From Myxococcota bacterium (GTDB taxonomy: Bacteria; Myxococcota; Kuafuiibacteriia; Kuafuiibacteriales; Kuafuiibacteriaceae), in NCBI GenBank assembly GCA_028289325.1, contig JANQQN010000581.1, positions 1 through 33,920 on the forward strand: 33,920 nt of DNA, given 5' to 3'. Positions within the stretch are counted from its first letter, which is position 1; each line of letters begins with the position of its first letter. The position numbers were made by a program, and so were the translations under genes. The notes under the pieces were generated by a model, which saw nothing but the letters and a program-made list of their open reading frames with translations, ran no database searches and was not told the DNA's origin. Shown here piece by piece: positions 26,903 through 33,920 of this stretch.

Positions 26903-27979
26903 ATGGGGTTGATCGCCTACAATCTGGCCATGGCGATCCAGTTGGTCGCCGTCCTGTTCATTCAGCGGTACAGCCGCCGACCGGCGCCCATCCGGTCCAC
27001 GGCTGGCTTCGCCATGGCCGCGATCGGGGTCGCTTCCCTCATTGCGCTGGGCGTGGGGCCGTATGTCGATCCCGGCGTCGAGGGCACTTTCGCCATGATG
27101 GCCATGTGGGCGTACGGCCTGTTTGTCCATCTGCCCCTGCTGTTGGTCGGACAGGCTTGGCTCCTGAACCGTCGACGGGCCCGGATTCCCGCCGTGATCG
27201 CGGTGATGATGGTCCTGGCGCTGGTCGCGGTGGCCATCGACGCTTTTCTGATCGAGCCGTTCGACGTTCAGGTGGACCGGGTCAGCGTACGGTCCTCGAA
27301 GCTGGATCGACGGTATCGACTCGCGGTGCTGAGCGACATCCAGACCGATGCCCCGGGGGCCTATGAGCGCGAGGTGTTTCGTTTGACCATGGCCGAGCGG
27401 CCGGACGCGATCCTCATGCCCGGCGACTACATCCACGCCAGCGGCGAGGCGTATTCGTCCTCGCGCGATGAGCTGGCTTCGATGCTCGAAGAAAGCGGGC
27501 TATCCGCGCCGCTGGGTATTCATGCGGTACAGGGCAATGTCGACCCCGACGGTCGGTGGACGCCTCTGTTCGACGGTCTTCCCGCCGCGGTGTATCCGTC
27601 GACGTCGACGGCCGCGCTGGCGGGCCTGAGCCTCACTGCGCTGTCTTTCCAAGACTCATTCGATACCGACATCGTGATTCCCGGATTACCGGGCTTTCAC
27701 GTGGTGATGGGCCACGGACCGGACTTTGCGCTGGGGACGGTATCCGCGGATCTGCTCATCGCAGGGCACACGCACGGGGGTCAGGTTCAGCTGCCGGGCA
27801 TCGGCCCCCTCATCACGTTCTCGGCCGTGCCTCGGGCTTGGGCCGATGGCGTGACGCTGCTGTCGGGCGGGCGAACGTTGATCGTCTCTCGAGGCATCGG
27901 CATGGAGCGTGGATCGGCGCCCCGGCTGCGATTCCTGTGTCGGCCGCAGATCGTGATCATCGACCTCGAGCCGGAGTGA
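26903..27979 (+). CDS. Membrane-anchored metallophosphoesterase with altered metal motifs
   Basis: A 358-aa protein with four predicted N-terminal helices (to about residue 120) and a calcineurin-like phosphoesterase domain. The motifs read SDIQ (Asp145, Gln147 where His is usual), GDY (174-176), GNVD (211-214 where GNHD is usual), a GHGPD His and GHTHGGQ (His289, His291). The domain order resembles YkuE/COG1408 proteins. Two metal or catalytic positions differ from consensus, so activity or metal preference may differ. The ATG at 26903 begins just before the first helix; upstream in-frame sequence overlaps the divergent gene. Its end overlaps the convergent deacylase gene by 23 bp. Confidence 0.83.
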   Translation: MGLIAYNLAMAIQLVAVLFIQRYSRRPAPIRSTAGFAMAAIGVASLIALGVGPYVDPGVEGTFAMMAMWAYGLFVHLPLLLVGQAWLLNRRRARIPAVIAVMMVLALVAVAIDAFLIEPFDVQVDRVSVRSSKLDRRYRLAVLSDIQTDAPGAYEREVFRLTMAERPDAILMPGDYIHASGEAYSSSRDELASMLEESGLSAPLGIHAVQGNVDPDGRWTPLFDGLPAAVYPSTSTAALAGLSLTALSFQDSFDTDIVIPGLPGFHVVMGHGPDFALGTVSADLLIAGHTHGGQVQLPGIGPLITFSAVPRAWADGVTLLSGGRTLIVSRGIGMERGSAPRLRFLCRPQIVIIDLEPE

Positions 27980-29180
27980 GCGGCGTCGGAAAGTCTTCGT
28001 CGAGCGGAGGCAGGGGTTCGGGCCCGTATTCGTCGGGCCGGCGCCTCGAGAAAACGAGTCGGTCGCCCTCCGGCTGGGCCCGGCGATAACCGAGCAGATG
28101 GAAAAGCTCGAGCGCCCGTAGGCGCGCGAATCGCCGGTCGACCAGGAAGTGATCGGAACGATCCGGGTGTCGCGTAACACCAGGCATGCTTCTCAGCACC
28201 CGGTCGGCGCCGATTCGGCGCAGATGAGCCGACAGCCGCAGCCAGAGGGATCGCACCGGACGGGCCACGAAGTAGCCGTCTTCTCCCTGCCCTTGGTACC
28301 GAGGGAGCATCATGATGCCGTTCATCGGGGCGCGAATGTCGCCCGCGTGATCTCGGGCCACCCGTTCCCCGGCGGCAACAGGTTGGAAGTTCGTGTAGCC
28401 CGGCTGCATGACGAACCCGTCGCCTTCGACGCACACGTGGCGATGAGTGATCTCGATGACCGACGGCAGCTCGTCGATGGCCGCGCACAGTTTCTGTTTC
28501 AGCGCTGGGTAGTCGGGAACCGCGTCCAGCGCGACGGCCCCGGCAGAACCGAGTACGGACCACACGGCCGCGCAGTGGTGGGCGACGGTCCTCGGGTCGT
28601 CATGCTGGCCGCCTTCGACGGCGACCCCGATGTGTCCGAGGTCGCATAGATAGCCCAGCATCGACCCCCGGATCGTCTCCTCGAGCCCTAGAACCACGGG
28701 AATCCCGAGGTCAAAAGCGATCTTCCGGTTTCGGATCACGTCGGCCATGCACACGAACGGGGCGCCGTGTCCGGACGTGGAGTGCAGATCCAGGAATACG
28801 ACCGGTTCTTTGGCTGCGGCCAGATACGGCTCGAACAGGTCGAGCAGCTGTCTTTGCTCGCGATCTTCATCGTGGAGTCGTCGATGGTCGGCGCGGCGCA
28901 ACCGCATCAGGAGGTCGGGTTCCCAGCGCCGGTTGAGGTCTCGGGCCAGGTACCGCCGCCGGTGCCGCAGTGCGCTACGGTTACCGACCACGGCCACCAG
29001 GCGGCCCCGAAAGGCCATCCGGCGGCTGTGAAGGGTTTCGAGCACCGTCTCGAGGGCGAGCACGCCCGCCGGCTCGTTGCCGTGCATGGCGCCGGTCACG
29101 ATGACCGTCGGTCCGTCTGCTTCGCCTTCGTAGGTGCCGATGACGCGCAGGGGCGTACGTTCGGCTAGGGCGGCTTTCAC
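27957..29180 (-). CDS. Zinc-dependent AstE/aspartoacylase-family amidohydrolase
   Basis: A 407-aa zinc carboxypeptidase-fold enzyme of the succinylglutamate desuccinylase/aspartoacylase family. Zinc ligands are His33 and Glu36 (GAMHGNEPAG) and His133 (LDLHST). Arg80-Asp-Leu-Asn83-Arg84 is the substrate-binding motif, and Glu189 (VAVEGGQH) is the likely catalytic residue. It should cleave an amide bond of an acylated amino acid or similar small molecule. A C-terminal extension beyond about residue 320 is Arg-rich and unfamiliar. The GTG start at 29180 overlaps the stop of the upstream ligase gene by 4 bp, so the two are translationally coupled; the product may act on what the ligase makes. Confidence 0.85.
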   Translation of the reverse strand: MKAALAERTPLRVIGTYEGEADGPTVIVTGAMHGNEPAGVLALETVLETLHSRRMAFRGRLVAVVGNRSALRHRRRYLARDLNRRWEPDLLMRLRRADHRRLHDEDREQRQLLDLFEPYLAAAKEPVVFLDLHSTSGHGAPFVCMADVIRNRKIAFDLGIPVVLGLEETIRGSMLGYLCDLGHIGVAVEGGQHDDPRTVAHHCAAVWSVLGSAGAVALDAVPDYPALKQKLCAAIDELPSVIEITHRHVCVEGDGFVMQPGYTNFQPVAAGERVARDHAGDIRAPMNGIMMLPRYQGQGEDGYFVARPVRSLWLRLSAHLRRIGADRVLRSMPGVTRHPDRSDHFLVDRRFARLRALELFHLLGYRRAQPEGDRLVFSRRRPDEYGPEPLPPLDEDFPTPLTPARGR

Positions 29181-31114
29181 TGGTTCTCGTCCGTCGCCAA
29201 GAATCTCTCAAGCAAGCGGGCGGCGACCATCATCAAATCGCGCTCGGTGACCAAGCCCACCAATCGATTCTTGTCGCCGATGATGGGCAAGCAGCTAACT
29301 CGGTGTTCGCGCATGATTCGCATGGCTTCGATGGTCGGCGTTTCGACCGACGCGGTTACGGGGTCATGGCGCATGACGTTACGCACCAGGACCTCTTTCT
29401 GCCGGTTGGGATGACCACGTGCAAACATTCTTAGAATGGCGCGATGAGACACGAGGCCGACTAGCCGACCGGTCCCGTCTTCCACCGGCACGTGACGCAC
29501 CTGATGCCAGTCCATCAGGTTCGCCGCAAGGTCCACGATGTCTTCCGGCCGCACCGAGAACAGCCGAGTGGACATCACCTGACCCGCGGTCGCGAAGCTC
29601 TGCCGCCACGACTCCGCGGCCTCGCTCACGGTGGCCAGGGGCCAGGTGTGCACCGGCTCTCCGGTCGACTGCTGCCTGAGCATGGCGTCCGTGAGCGCCC
29701 GGAACTGAACCTCGGTCGGATGCTGACCGTGCGCGGTCATCTCCGCGAGGGAGTCAAATACCCACTGCGAGCCGGTGCGCTCGGCTTCGACCCGCTCCTG
29801 CATCACGCCGAGGTACAGATCGATGTCTTCGCTGTCGATCGACATCCGCTCGAGACCGGAACGCGCGGCAGGCAACAGTTCTTTGAGGACCAGGGCGCTC
29901 GCGGGATAACACCGGCCGCCGATCCATCGCAGCTGGGCCGCGAGTCCGTGTCGAGACGCGGAGAAGAAGTTCTCTTTCGCGTCGTCGAACTTCATCACTC
30001 GGTCGATACGCTCCACCTGCTGCGAGAGCCCCATCATCAGTCCGAAGAAGAACGCCGCGTTGGCCATCTCGTCGAGGACGGTGGGGCCGGAGGGGAGGAC
30101 GCGATTTTCGATGCGAAGATGAGCGACACCGTCGTGAAGCCCGTAACAGACCCGGTTCCATCGGTAGATGGTGCCGCTGTGCAGACACAGCGCGGAGAGC
30201 TTCGGTAGCTGACCTTGCGCGAGGAGGTCGGCGGACGACTCGGGCTCGTCGTCGCCGGCGATCACCACCCGAAAGTGGGAGATGTTGTCTCGATAGAGCT
30301 CGAGCACCGAGCCGCGCACCCATCCGTCGCCGAACAACACCCGCGGCCGGTGTCCGGTTTCTCGGTGGGCGAGGCTTCGGGTGTCGACCGAGGTTTCGAA
30401 GAGCGCAACCCGAGTTTCTGCCCACAACCGATGGCGAAGCAAGGTCGGAGAGTTGACGGCCGCGGCAAGGACGGGGGCGGTGATCGCCTGCGCGAGGTTG
30501 TACATCGACGCGAACTCCGCCGGGTCGACCTGCAGGTGCAGCTGAAAAGACGTGTTGCACGACTCCAGCATGACGTTGCTGTGGGACGTACGGAGTTCAT
30601 CGAGACCCTTGATCTCGACGTCGAAGTCGCCGCCTCGTTCGCTGACCATCGCGTTGTTCAACGCGTAGTAGCGAGGGTTGGGGGTCATGTTGTCGAGCCC
30701 GAGGTCCTGCTTGCGCAGGGTGGGAAGGATACCCGCGAGGAGGACCTCGCTTCGGTGATGGCGCGCGTGGCTTCGCGCGAGCTCCAAAACCTCCTCGAGC
30801 TCCGTTCTCATCAGCTTCAGGCAGCTGCCCTCGAACACCCTGGGCGCCAGGTTGGCTTCGAGGTTGAACCGGGCCAGCTCCGTGGTCAGCCGGTCATCCT
30901 TGGCGTCGGTGAGAATGTCGGTCGCGATCGGCGCCGGGCGCATTCCGCGGTCGATCAGAAACATCTCCTGCTCGGCGCCGATCCGGCGAATGCCGGTCTC
31001 GATCTTTCCCTCCTCGAGCAGTTGCTCCAGGGAGTAGATGTCCTCGAGGAGGGCGCGGGTGAACGCCCGTCGTCGACCTTCATCGAGATGTGTCGCTACG
31101 TGCGAATCGCCCAT
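29177..31114 (-). CDS. GCS2-type carboxylate-amine ligase fused to two CBS domains
   Basis: A 645-aa protein. Residues about 15-480 are a glutamate-cysteine ligase family 2 (GCS2/YbdK-like) domain: IGAEQEMFLID near the start, LEANLAPRVFEGSCL, TSFQLHLQVDP, and HLRIENRVLPSGPT. These ligases join a carboxylate (often glutamate gamma-carboxyl) to an amine using ATP. Residues about 515-640 hold two CBS repeats (QVMSTRLFSVRPEDIV and NVMRHDPVTASVETPT), which usually bind adenine nucleotides and could regulate the ligase by energy charge. The ATG at 31114 is chosen; the frame is open to a GTG at 31231 that would overlap the divergent photolyase start and adds Arg/Cys-rich sequence. Substrates are unknown. 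Confidence 0.87.
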   Translation of the reverse strand: MGDSHVATHLDEGRRRAFTRALLEDIYSLEQLLEEGKIETGIRRIGAEQEMFLIDRGMRPAPIATDILTDAKDDRLTTELARFNLEANLAPRVFEGSCLKLMRTELEEVLELARSHARHHRSEVLLAGILPTLRKQDLGLDNMTPNPRYYALNNAMVSERGGDFDVEIKGLDELRTSHSNVMLESCNTSFQLHLQVDPAEFASMYNLAQAITAPVLAAAVNSPTLLRHRLWAETRVALFETSVDTRSLAHRETGHRPRVLFGDGWVRGSVLELYRDNISHFRVVIAGDDEPESSADLLAQGQLPKLSALCLHSGTIYRWNRVCYGLHDGVAHLRIENRVLPSGPTVLDEMANAAFFFGLMMGLSQQVERIDRVMKFDDAKENFFSASRHGLAAQLRWIGGRCYPASALVLKELLPAARSGLERMSIDSEDIDLYLGVMQERVEAERTGSQWVFDSLAEMTAHGQHPTEVQFRALTDAMLRQQSTGEPVHTWPLATVSEAAESWRQSFATAGQVMSTRLFSVRPEDIVDLAANLMDWHQVRHVPVEDGTGRLVGLVSHRAILRMFARGHPNRQKEVLVRNVMRHDPVTASVETPTIEAMRIMREHRVSCLPIIGDKNRLVGLVTERDLMMVAARLLERFLATDENQ

Positions 31115-31223
31115 GACGAACCGGAAGAGTATTTTTTTGACGTGACAGCGGCAAGCGCGCGCCGGGGATTCCCGCCTCGTCCTTGCGCTTGATTCGGCGG
31201 CGCCAACGCTACACTCACCGTCG
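31115..31223. promoter_or_regulatory. Divergent promoter region, ligase and photolyase
   Basis: Minus strand: TTGCCG, 17-bp spacer, TACTCT (31126-31131) would start transcription only a few bases before the ligase ATG. Plus strand: TTGATT (31189-31194), 15-bp spacer, TACACT (31210-31215) lies 8 bp before the photolyase GTG. Both are partial sigma-70 matches and would give leaderless or near-leaderless messages. An A-tract (31132-31138) lies between. Confidence 0.3.
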
Positions 31224-32903
31224 GTGAGCACGTTTCGTCGCGCGCTGAAGGATCGAAATCCCGACCCGGCCCGGCGCCGCTGGGTCTTCGTTCCCTATGA
31301 CCAGCTTTCGGCGCAGATCGGCCCCCTCGCGCGTTGGGAACCCGAAGATACCGGAATCGTTATCGTCGAGAACGGCTGGAAAGCCGCTCAGCGCCCCTAT
31401 CACCGTCAGAAGCTGGCGCTGATCCTCGCCAACATGCGGCATTTCGCCCTCGAACAGGCCGAGCGAGGGGTCGCGGTGCGCTACGTTCACGGGGCCGCGC
31501 CGTACCGGGATCTATTGGCCCCCATCGCCGACGAGCTCGGCCCGCTGACGGTCATGCGGCCCGCGGAGCGCGCCCTTCGCGTCGATCTCGCGCCGCTCAT
31601 CGAAGACGGACGGCTTCACGAGGTCGAGCATGAAGGATGGCTCACCGATCCCGCGACCTTCGACCGGGCGGCGAAAGGCAAGCTCCCGTGGCGAATGGAC
31701 GCGTTCTATCGCGAGGTCCGGCAGCGCACGGGCTTGCTGATGGCGGCGGGCAAGCCCGTCGGCAGCAAGTACAGCCACGACGCCGACAACCGGCAGCCCT
31801 GGTCCGGCGAGCCACCGGCGGCGGAACCCGTGACCTTCGAGCCCGACGACATCACCACCGAGGTCGGCGAAATCATCCGGCGTCACTTCGAGGCGCATCC
31901 CGGTCGGCTCGACCTGGAGAGTCTGCCCGCGACCGCCGCCGACGCGGAGCGCGTGTGGGCGTGGGCGAAGCGGGCCTGCCTGCCGGACTTTGGTCCCTAC
32001 GAAGACGCCATGAGCGTGCGGTCGACCACCCTCTTTCACACCCGCGTTTCGCCGCTGCTCAACATTCATCGTCTCTTGCCGCGGCAGGTCGTCGACGACG
32101 CGGCGGCCCTGCCGCTTCCGCTCAGTAGCCAAGAAGGCTTCATTCGTCAGGTCATCGGGTGGCGCGAGTTCATGCGCCACGTTCACGAGCGAACCGACGG
32201 CTTTCGCGATCTTCCGGACGGATGGCCGAGCGGCGCGGTGGCCGATGGGCCCGGCGACGGCGGCTACGAGGCGTGGTCGGGGGTCCGGTGGGAGCCGCCG
32301 GAGGATGACGTGGCCGAAGACGGTGGCGCGACCCCGTCGTACCTCGGCGCAGGGTCTGGGGTTCCGCCGGCGTTCTGGGGCGCGAAATCCGGATTGGCGT
32401 GCCTCGACCGCGTCGTGCAAGACGTATGGCAAGAGGCCTACAGCCATCACATCACGCGGCTCATGGTCCTCGGCAATCTCGGGACCTTGCTCGACCTATC
32501 CCCCCGCGCGCTGACGGACTGGTTCTGGGTCGCCTATGCCGATGCGTACGACTGGGTGGTGGAGCCGAACGTCCTGGGGATGGCCACCTTCGGTCTCGGG
32601 CCGCTGTTCGTGACCAAGCCGTATGTGTCGGGCGCGGCGTACATCGATAAGATGTCCGACTACTGCAAGGGCTGTCGATTCCACCCGAAGAAGACCTGCC
32701 CCATCACCCCGATGTACTGGTCGTTTCTCGGTCGTCACGAGCGCAAGCTGGCCGACAATCCGCGAATGAAGCTGATCTTGGCCAGCTGGCGCAAGCGCGG
32801 CGAAGAACAGCAAGCCCACGACGACCGGGTCTTCGGGGCGGTGATCAGAGCCCTCGAGGCCGGCGAAGAGGTGCCGAGTACGGTGGTCACGTCGGCGCGC
32901 TGA
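31224..32903 (+). CDS. FeS-BCP class cryptochrome/(6-4) photolyase
   Basis: A 559-aa photolyase-fold flavoprotein of the iron-sulfur bacterial cryptochrome/photolyase class (COG3046, PhrB-like), which repairs UV photoproducts using light. The N-terminal Rossmann-like antenna domain begins RWVFVPYDQL. The C-terminal FAD domain includes FIRQVIGWREFMRHVH and YSHHITRLMVLGNLG. The four iron-sulfur cysteines are Cys393 (GLACLD), Cys481, Cys484 and Cys492 in CKGCRFHPKKTCPITPMYW. The loop between the last two cysteines is shorter than in the PhrB type I recall. The start is the GTG at 31224; no Shine-Dalgarno site is visible. It ends 7 bp before the convergent symporter gene. Confidence 0.92.
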   Translation: MSTFRRALKDRNPDPARRRWVFVPYDQLSAQIGPLARWEPEDTGIVIVENGWKAAQRPYHRQKLALILANMRHFALEQAERGVAVRYVHGAAPYRDLLAPIADELGPLTVMRPAERALRVDLAPLIEDGRLHEVEHEGWLTDPATFDRAAKGKLPWRMDAFYREVRQRTGLLMAAGKPVGSKYSHDADNRQPWSGEPPAAEPVTFEPDDITTEVGEIIRRHFEAHPGRLDLESLPATAADAERVWAWAKRACLPDFGPYEDAMSVRSTTLFHTRVSPLLNIHRLLPRQVVDDAAALPLPLSSQEGFIRQVIGWREFMRHVHERTDGFRDLPDGWPSGAVADGPGDGGYEAWSGVRWEPPEDDVAEDGGATPSYLGAGSGVPPAFWGAKSGLACLDRVVQDVWQEAYSHHITRLMVLGNLGTLLDLSPRALTDWFWVAYADAYDWVVEPNVLGMATFGLGPLFVTKPYVSGAAYIDKMSDYCKGCRFHPKKTCPITPMYWSFLGRHERKLADNPRMKLILASWRKRGEEQQAHDDRVFGAVIRALEAGEEVPSTVVTSAR

Positions 32904-32910
32904 CCGATCC

Positions 32911-33920
32911 TCAATCCTCTTCTACGACCACCGGGTGAGGTCCGGCCGCGAGCCGGCCCTCGAACCCGCGCGAAGGGTCTTTGCTGTCTTCGACGTCGCT
33001 CATGATCTTGAGGTCTTCGCCCTCGAGGCGCGCCATCAGGGCGCAGGCCGTCGAGTCTCCGACCACGTTGGTCGTGGTTCGGAACATGTCGAGAAGGCGA
33101 TCGACGCCGAGGATCAGGGCGAGGCCTTCGGTCGGAACGCCGACCGCGGTCAGGACCATGGCCAAGGTAATCATGCCCGCGCCTGGGACGCCGGCCGCAC
33201 CGACCGAGGCGAGGGTCGCGGACAACACGATGGTCGCCTGGTCGGCCACGGACAGGTCGAGGCCGTAGATCTGGGCGATGAAGATCGCCGCCACGCCCTG
33301 GTAGAGGGCGGTTCCGTCCATGTTGACGGTGGCGCCGAGGGGCAGGACGAAGCTGGTGATCTTCGGGCTGATGTTGACGTTGTCTTCACACGCCTCCTTG
33401 GTGACGGGAAGGGTCGCCGATGACGACGACGTCGAAAAAGCGACCAGCAGCGCTTCTTTGATCGCGCCCAGGAATGGCAATACGGGCAGACGAGCTCCGA
33501 ACTGCACCACCGAGCCGTAGGTGATCATGACGTGGAGGAGGAGGCCGAACACCACCACCAGCCCGTAGACCGCGAGCGCCGCGAGCACCGACAGGCCCGT
33601 ACTGCCCACGACTTTGAACAGGAGCGCAGCCACCCCGAACGGAGCGAGGGCCATGGCCACGTGGACGAGCATGACCATCGCGTCGTTCAGCCGATCGAAG
33701 ACGTCGACCACCAGTTTGGCCCGGTCTTCTTTCATCAGGGTCAGCGCGACGCCCAGCATCAGGGCAAAAAAGATGATCTGCAGCATCTCTCCCGACGCGA
33801 GCGCACCGATGGGGTTGTTGGGGACGATGCCGACGATCTGGTCCGTCAGGCTCGGGGCGGCGGCCGCATTCTCTTCGAGCCCTCCGACGGAACCACTGGA
33901 GCTGCGGAGCAGATTCGCGC
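32911..33920 (-). CDS. Dicarboxylate/amino acid:cation symporter (DAACS), C-terminal part
   Basis: The frame is open to the window edge, so the N-terminus is missing and at least 335 residues are present. The protein is a GltP/DctA-type secondary transporter that moves glutamate or C4-dicarboxylates with Na+ or H+. Family signatures are the serine-rich re-entrant loop (FSTSSSSATLPVT), the cation-site motif NMDGTALYQGVAAIFIAQ, GVPGAGMITLAMVLTAVG, and a DRLLDMFRTTTNVVGD helix that binds substrate. The first Met inside the window (33786) is internal; the upstream PNNPIGALASGEMLQI segment is normal family sequence. The C-terminus is a short acidic tail. Whether it prefers glutamate/aspartate or succinate-type acids cannot be settled here. 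Confidence 0.93.
   Translation of the reverse strand, partial: ANLLRSSSGSVGGLEENAAAAPSLTDQIVGIVPNNPIGALASGEMLQIIFFALMLGVALTLMKEDRAKLVVDVFDRLNDAMVMLVHVAMALAPFGVAALLFKVVGSTGLSVLAALAVYGLVVVFGLLLHVMITYGSVVQFGARLPVLPFLGAIKEALLVAFSTSSSSATLPVTKEACEDNVNISPKITSFVLPLGATVNMDGTALYQGVAAIFIAQIYGLDLSVADQATIVLSATLASVGAAGVPGAGMITLAMVLTAVGVPTEGLALILGVDRLLDMFRTTTNVVGDSTACALMARLEGEDLKIMSDVEDSKDPSRGFEGRLAAGPHPVVVEED

Noticed and set aside
31115-31231. GTG start at 31231 for the GCS2-CBS ligase
   Set aside because: It would overlap the photolyase start on the opposite strand and adds 39 residues with no ligase similarity; ATG 31114 starts the normal domain lead-in.

Overview
This is a GC-rich bacterial chromosome segment with tightly packed genes. 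It is dominated by two aerobic respiration operons. The combination of an alternative complex III (ACIII) operon running directly into a caa3 oxidase operon, a CcoN-CcoO fusion and a full ccoGHIS maturation set suggests a Gram-negative bacterium of the former Deltaproteobacteria (Myxococcota/Bradymonadales-like). That placement is inference from gene content only; no rRNA or marker gene is present. I see no phage, transposon, CRISPR array, tRNA or rRNA.

Left edge (2-1231): the 3' end of a SUFU-domain protein gene and an Fpg/Nei-type DNA glycosylase that has lost its zinc-finger cysteines. After a 376-bp gap comes operon 1 (1608-14487, + strand): actA, a fused actB, actC, a fused actD-actE, actF, a small one-helix subunit gene, a SCO copper chaperone, then coxB-coxA-coxC-coxD of an A2-type caa3 oxidase. 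Quinol electrons would enter through ActC/ActF and ActB, pass through the ActA and ActE hemes to the cytochrome c domain of CoxB, and reach oxygen at CoxA. A hairpin at 14512-14540 closes this unit.

Middle (14567-16006, - strand): a PfkB-family kinase and a stand-alone 5-helix oxidase subunit III, translationally adjacent. They diverge from operon 2 across a ~400-bp regulatory region that carries several perfect dyads.

Operon 2 (16403-24682, + strand): a ccoN-ccoO fusion, a 53-aa ccoQ, a short monoheme ccoP, then ccoG, ccoH, a SafE/UreH-like membrane protein, ccoI (Cu P-type ATPase) and ccoS. This encodes a cbb3 high-affinity oxidase with its copper and assembly machinery. A DUF2161 putative nuclease follows at 24723.

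Right part (25457-33920): an FAD oxidoreductase (-), a membrane metallophosphoesterase (+), a zinc amidohydrolase of the AstE/aspartoacylase family (-) overlapping by 4 bp a GCS2-type amide ligase fused to two CBS domains (-), a class FeS-BCP photolyase (+), and the C-terminal part of a DAACS dicarboxylate/glutamate symporter (-, cut by the window end). The ligase/deacylase pair is the least explained biochemical unit here. The best regulatory oddity is a perfect 13-bp inverted repeat with the sco start codon inside one arm.
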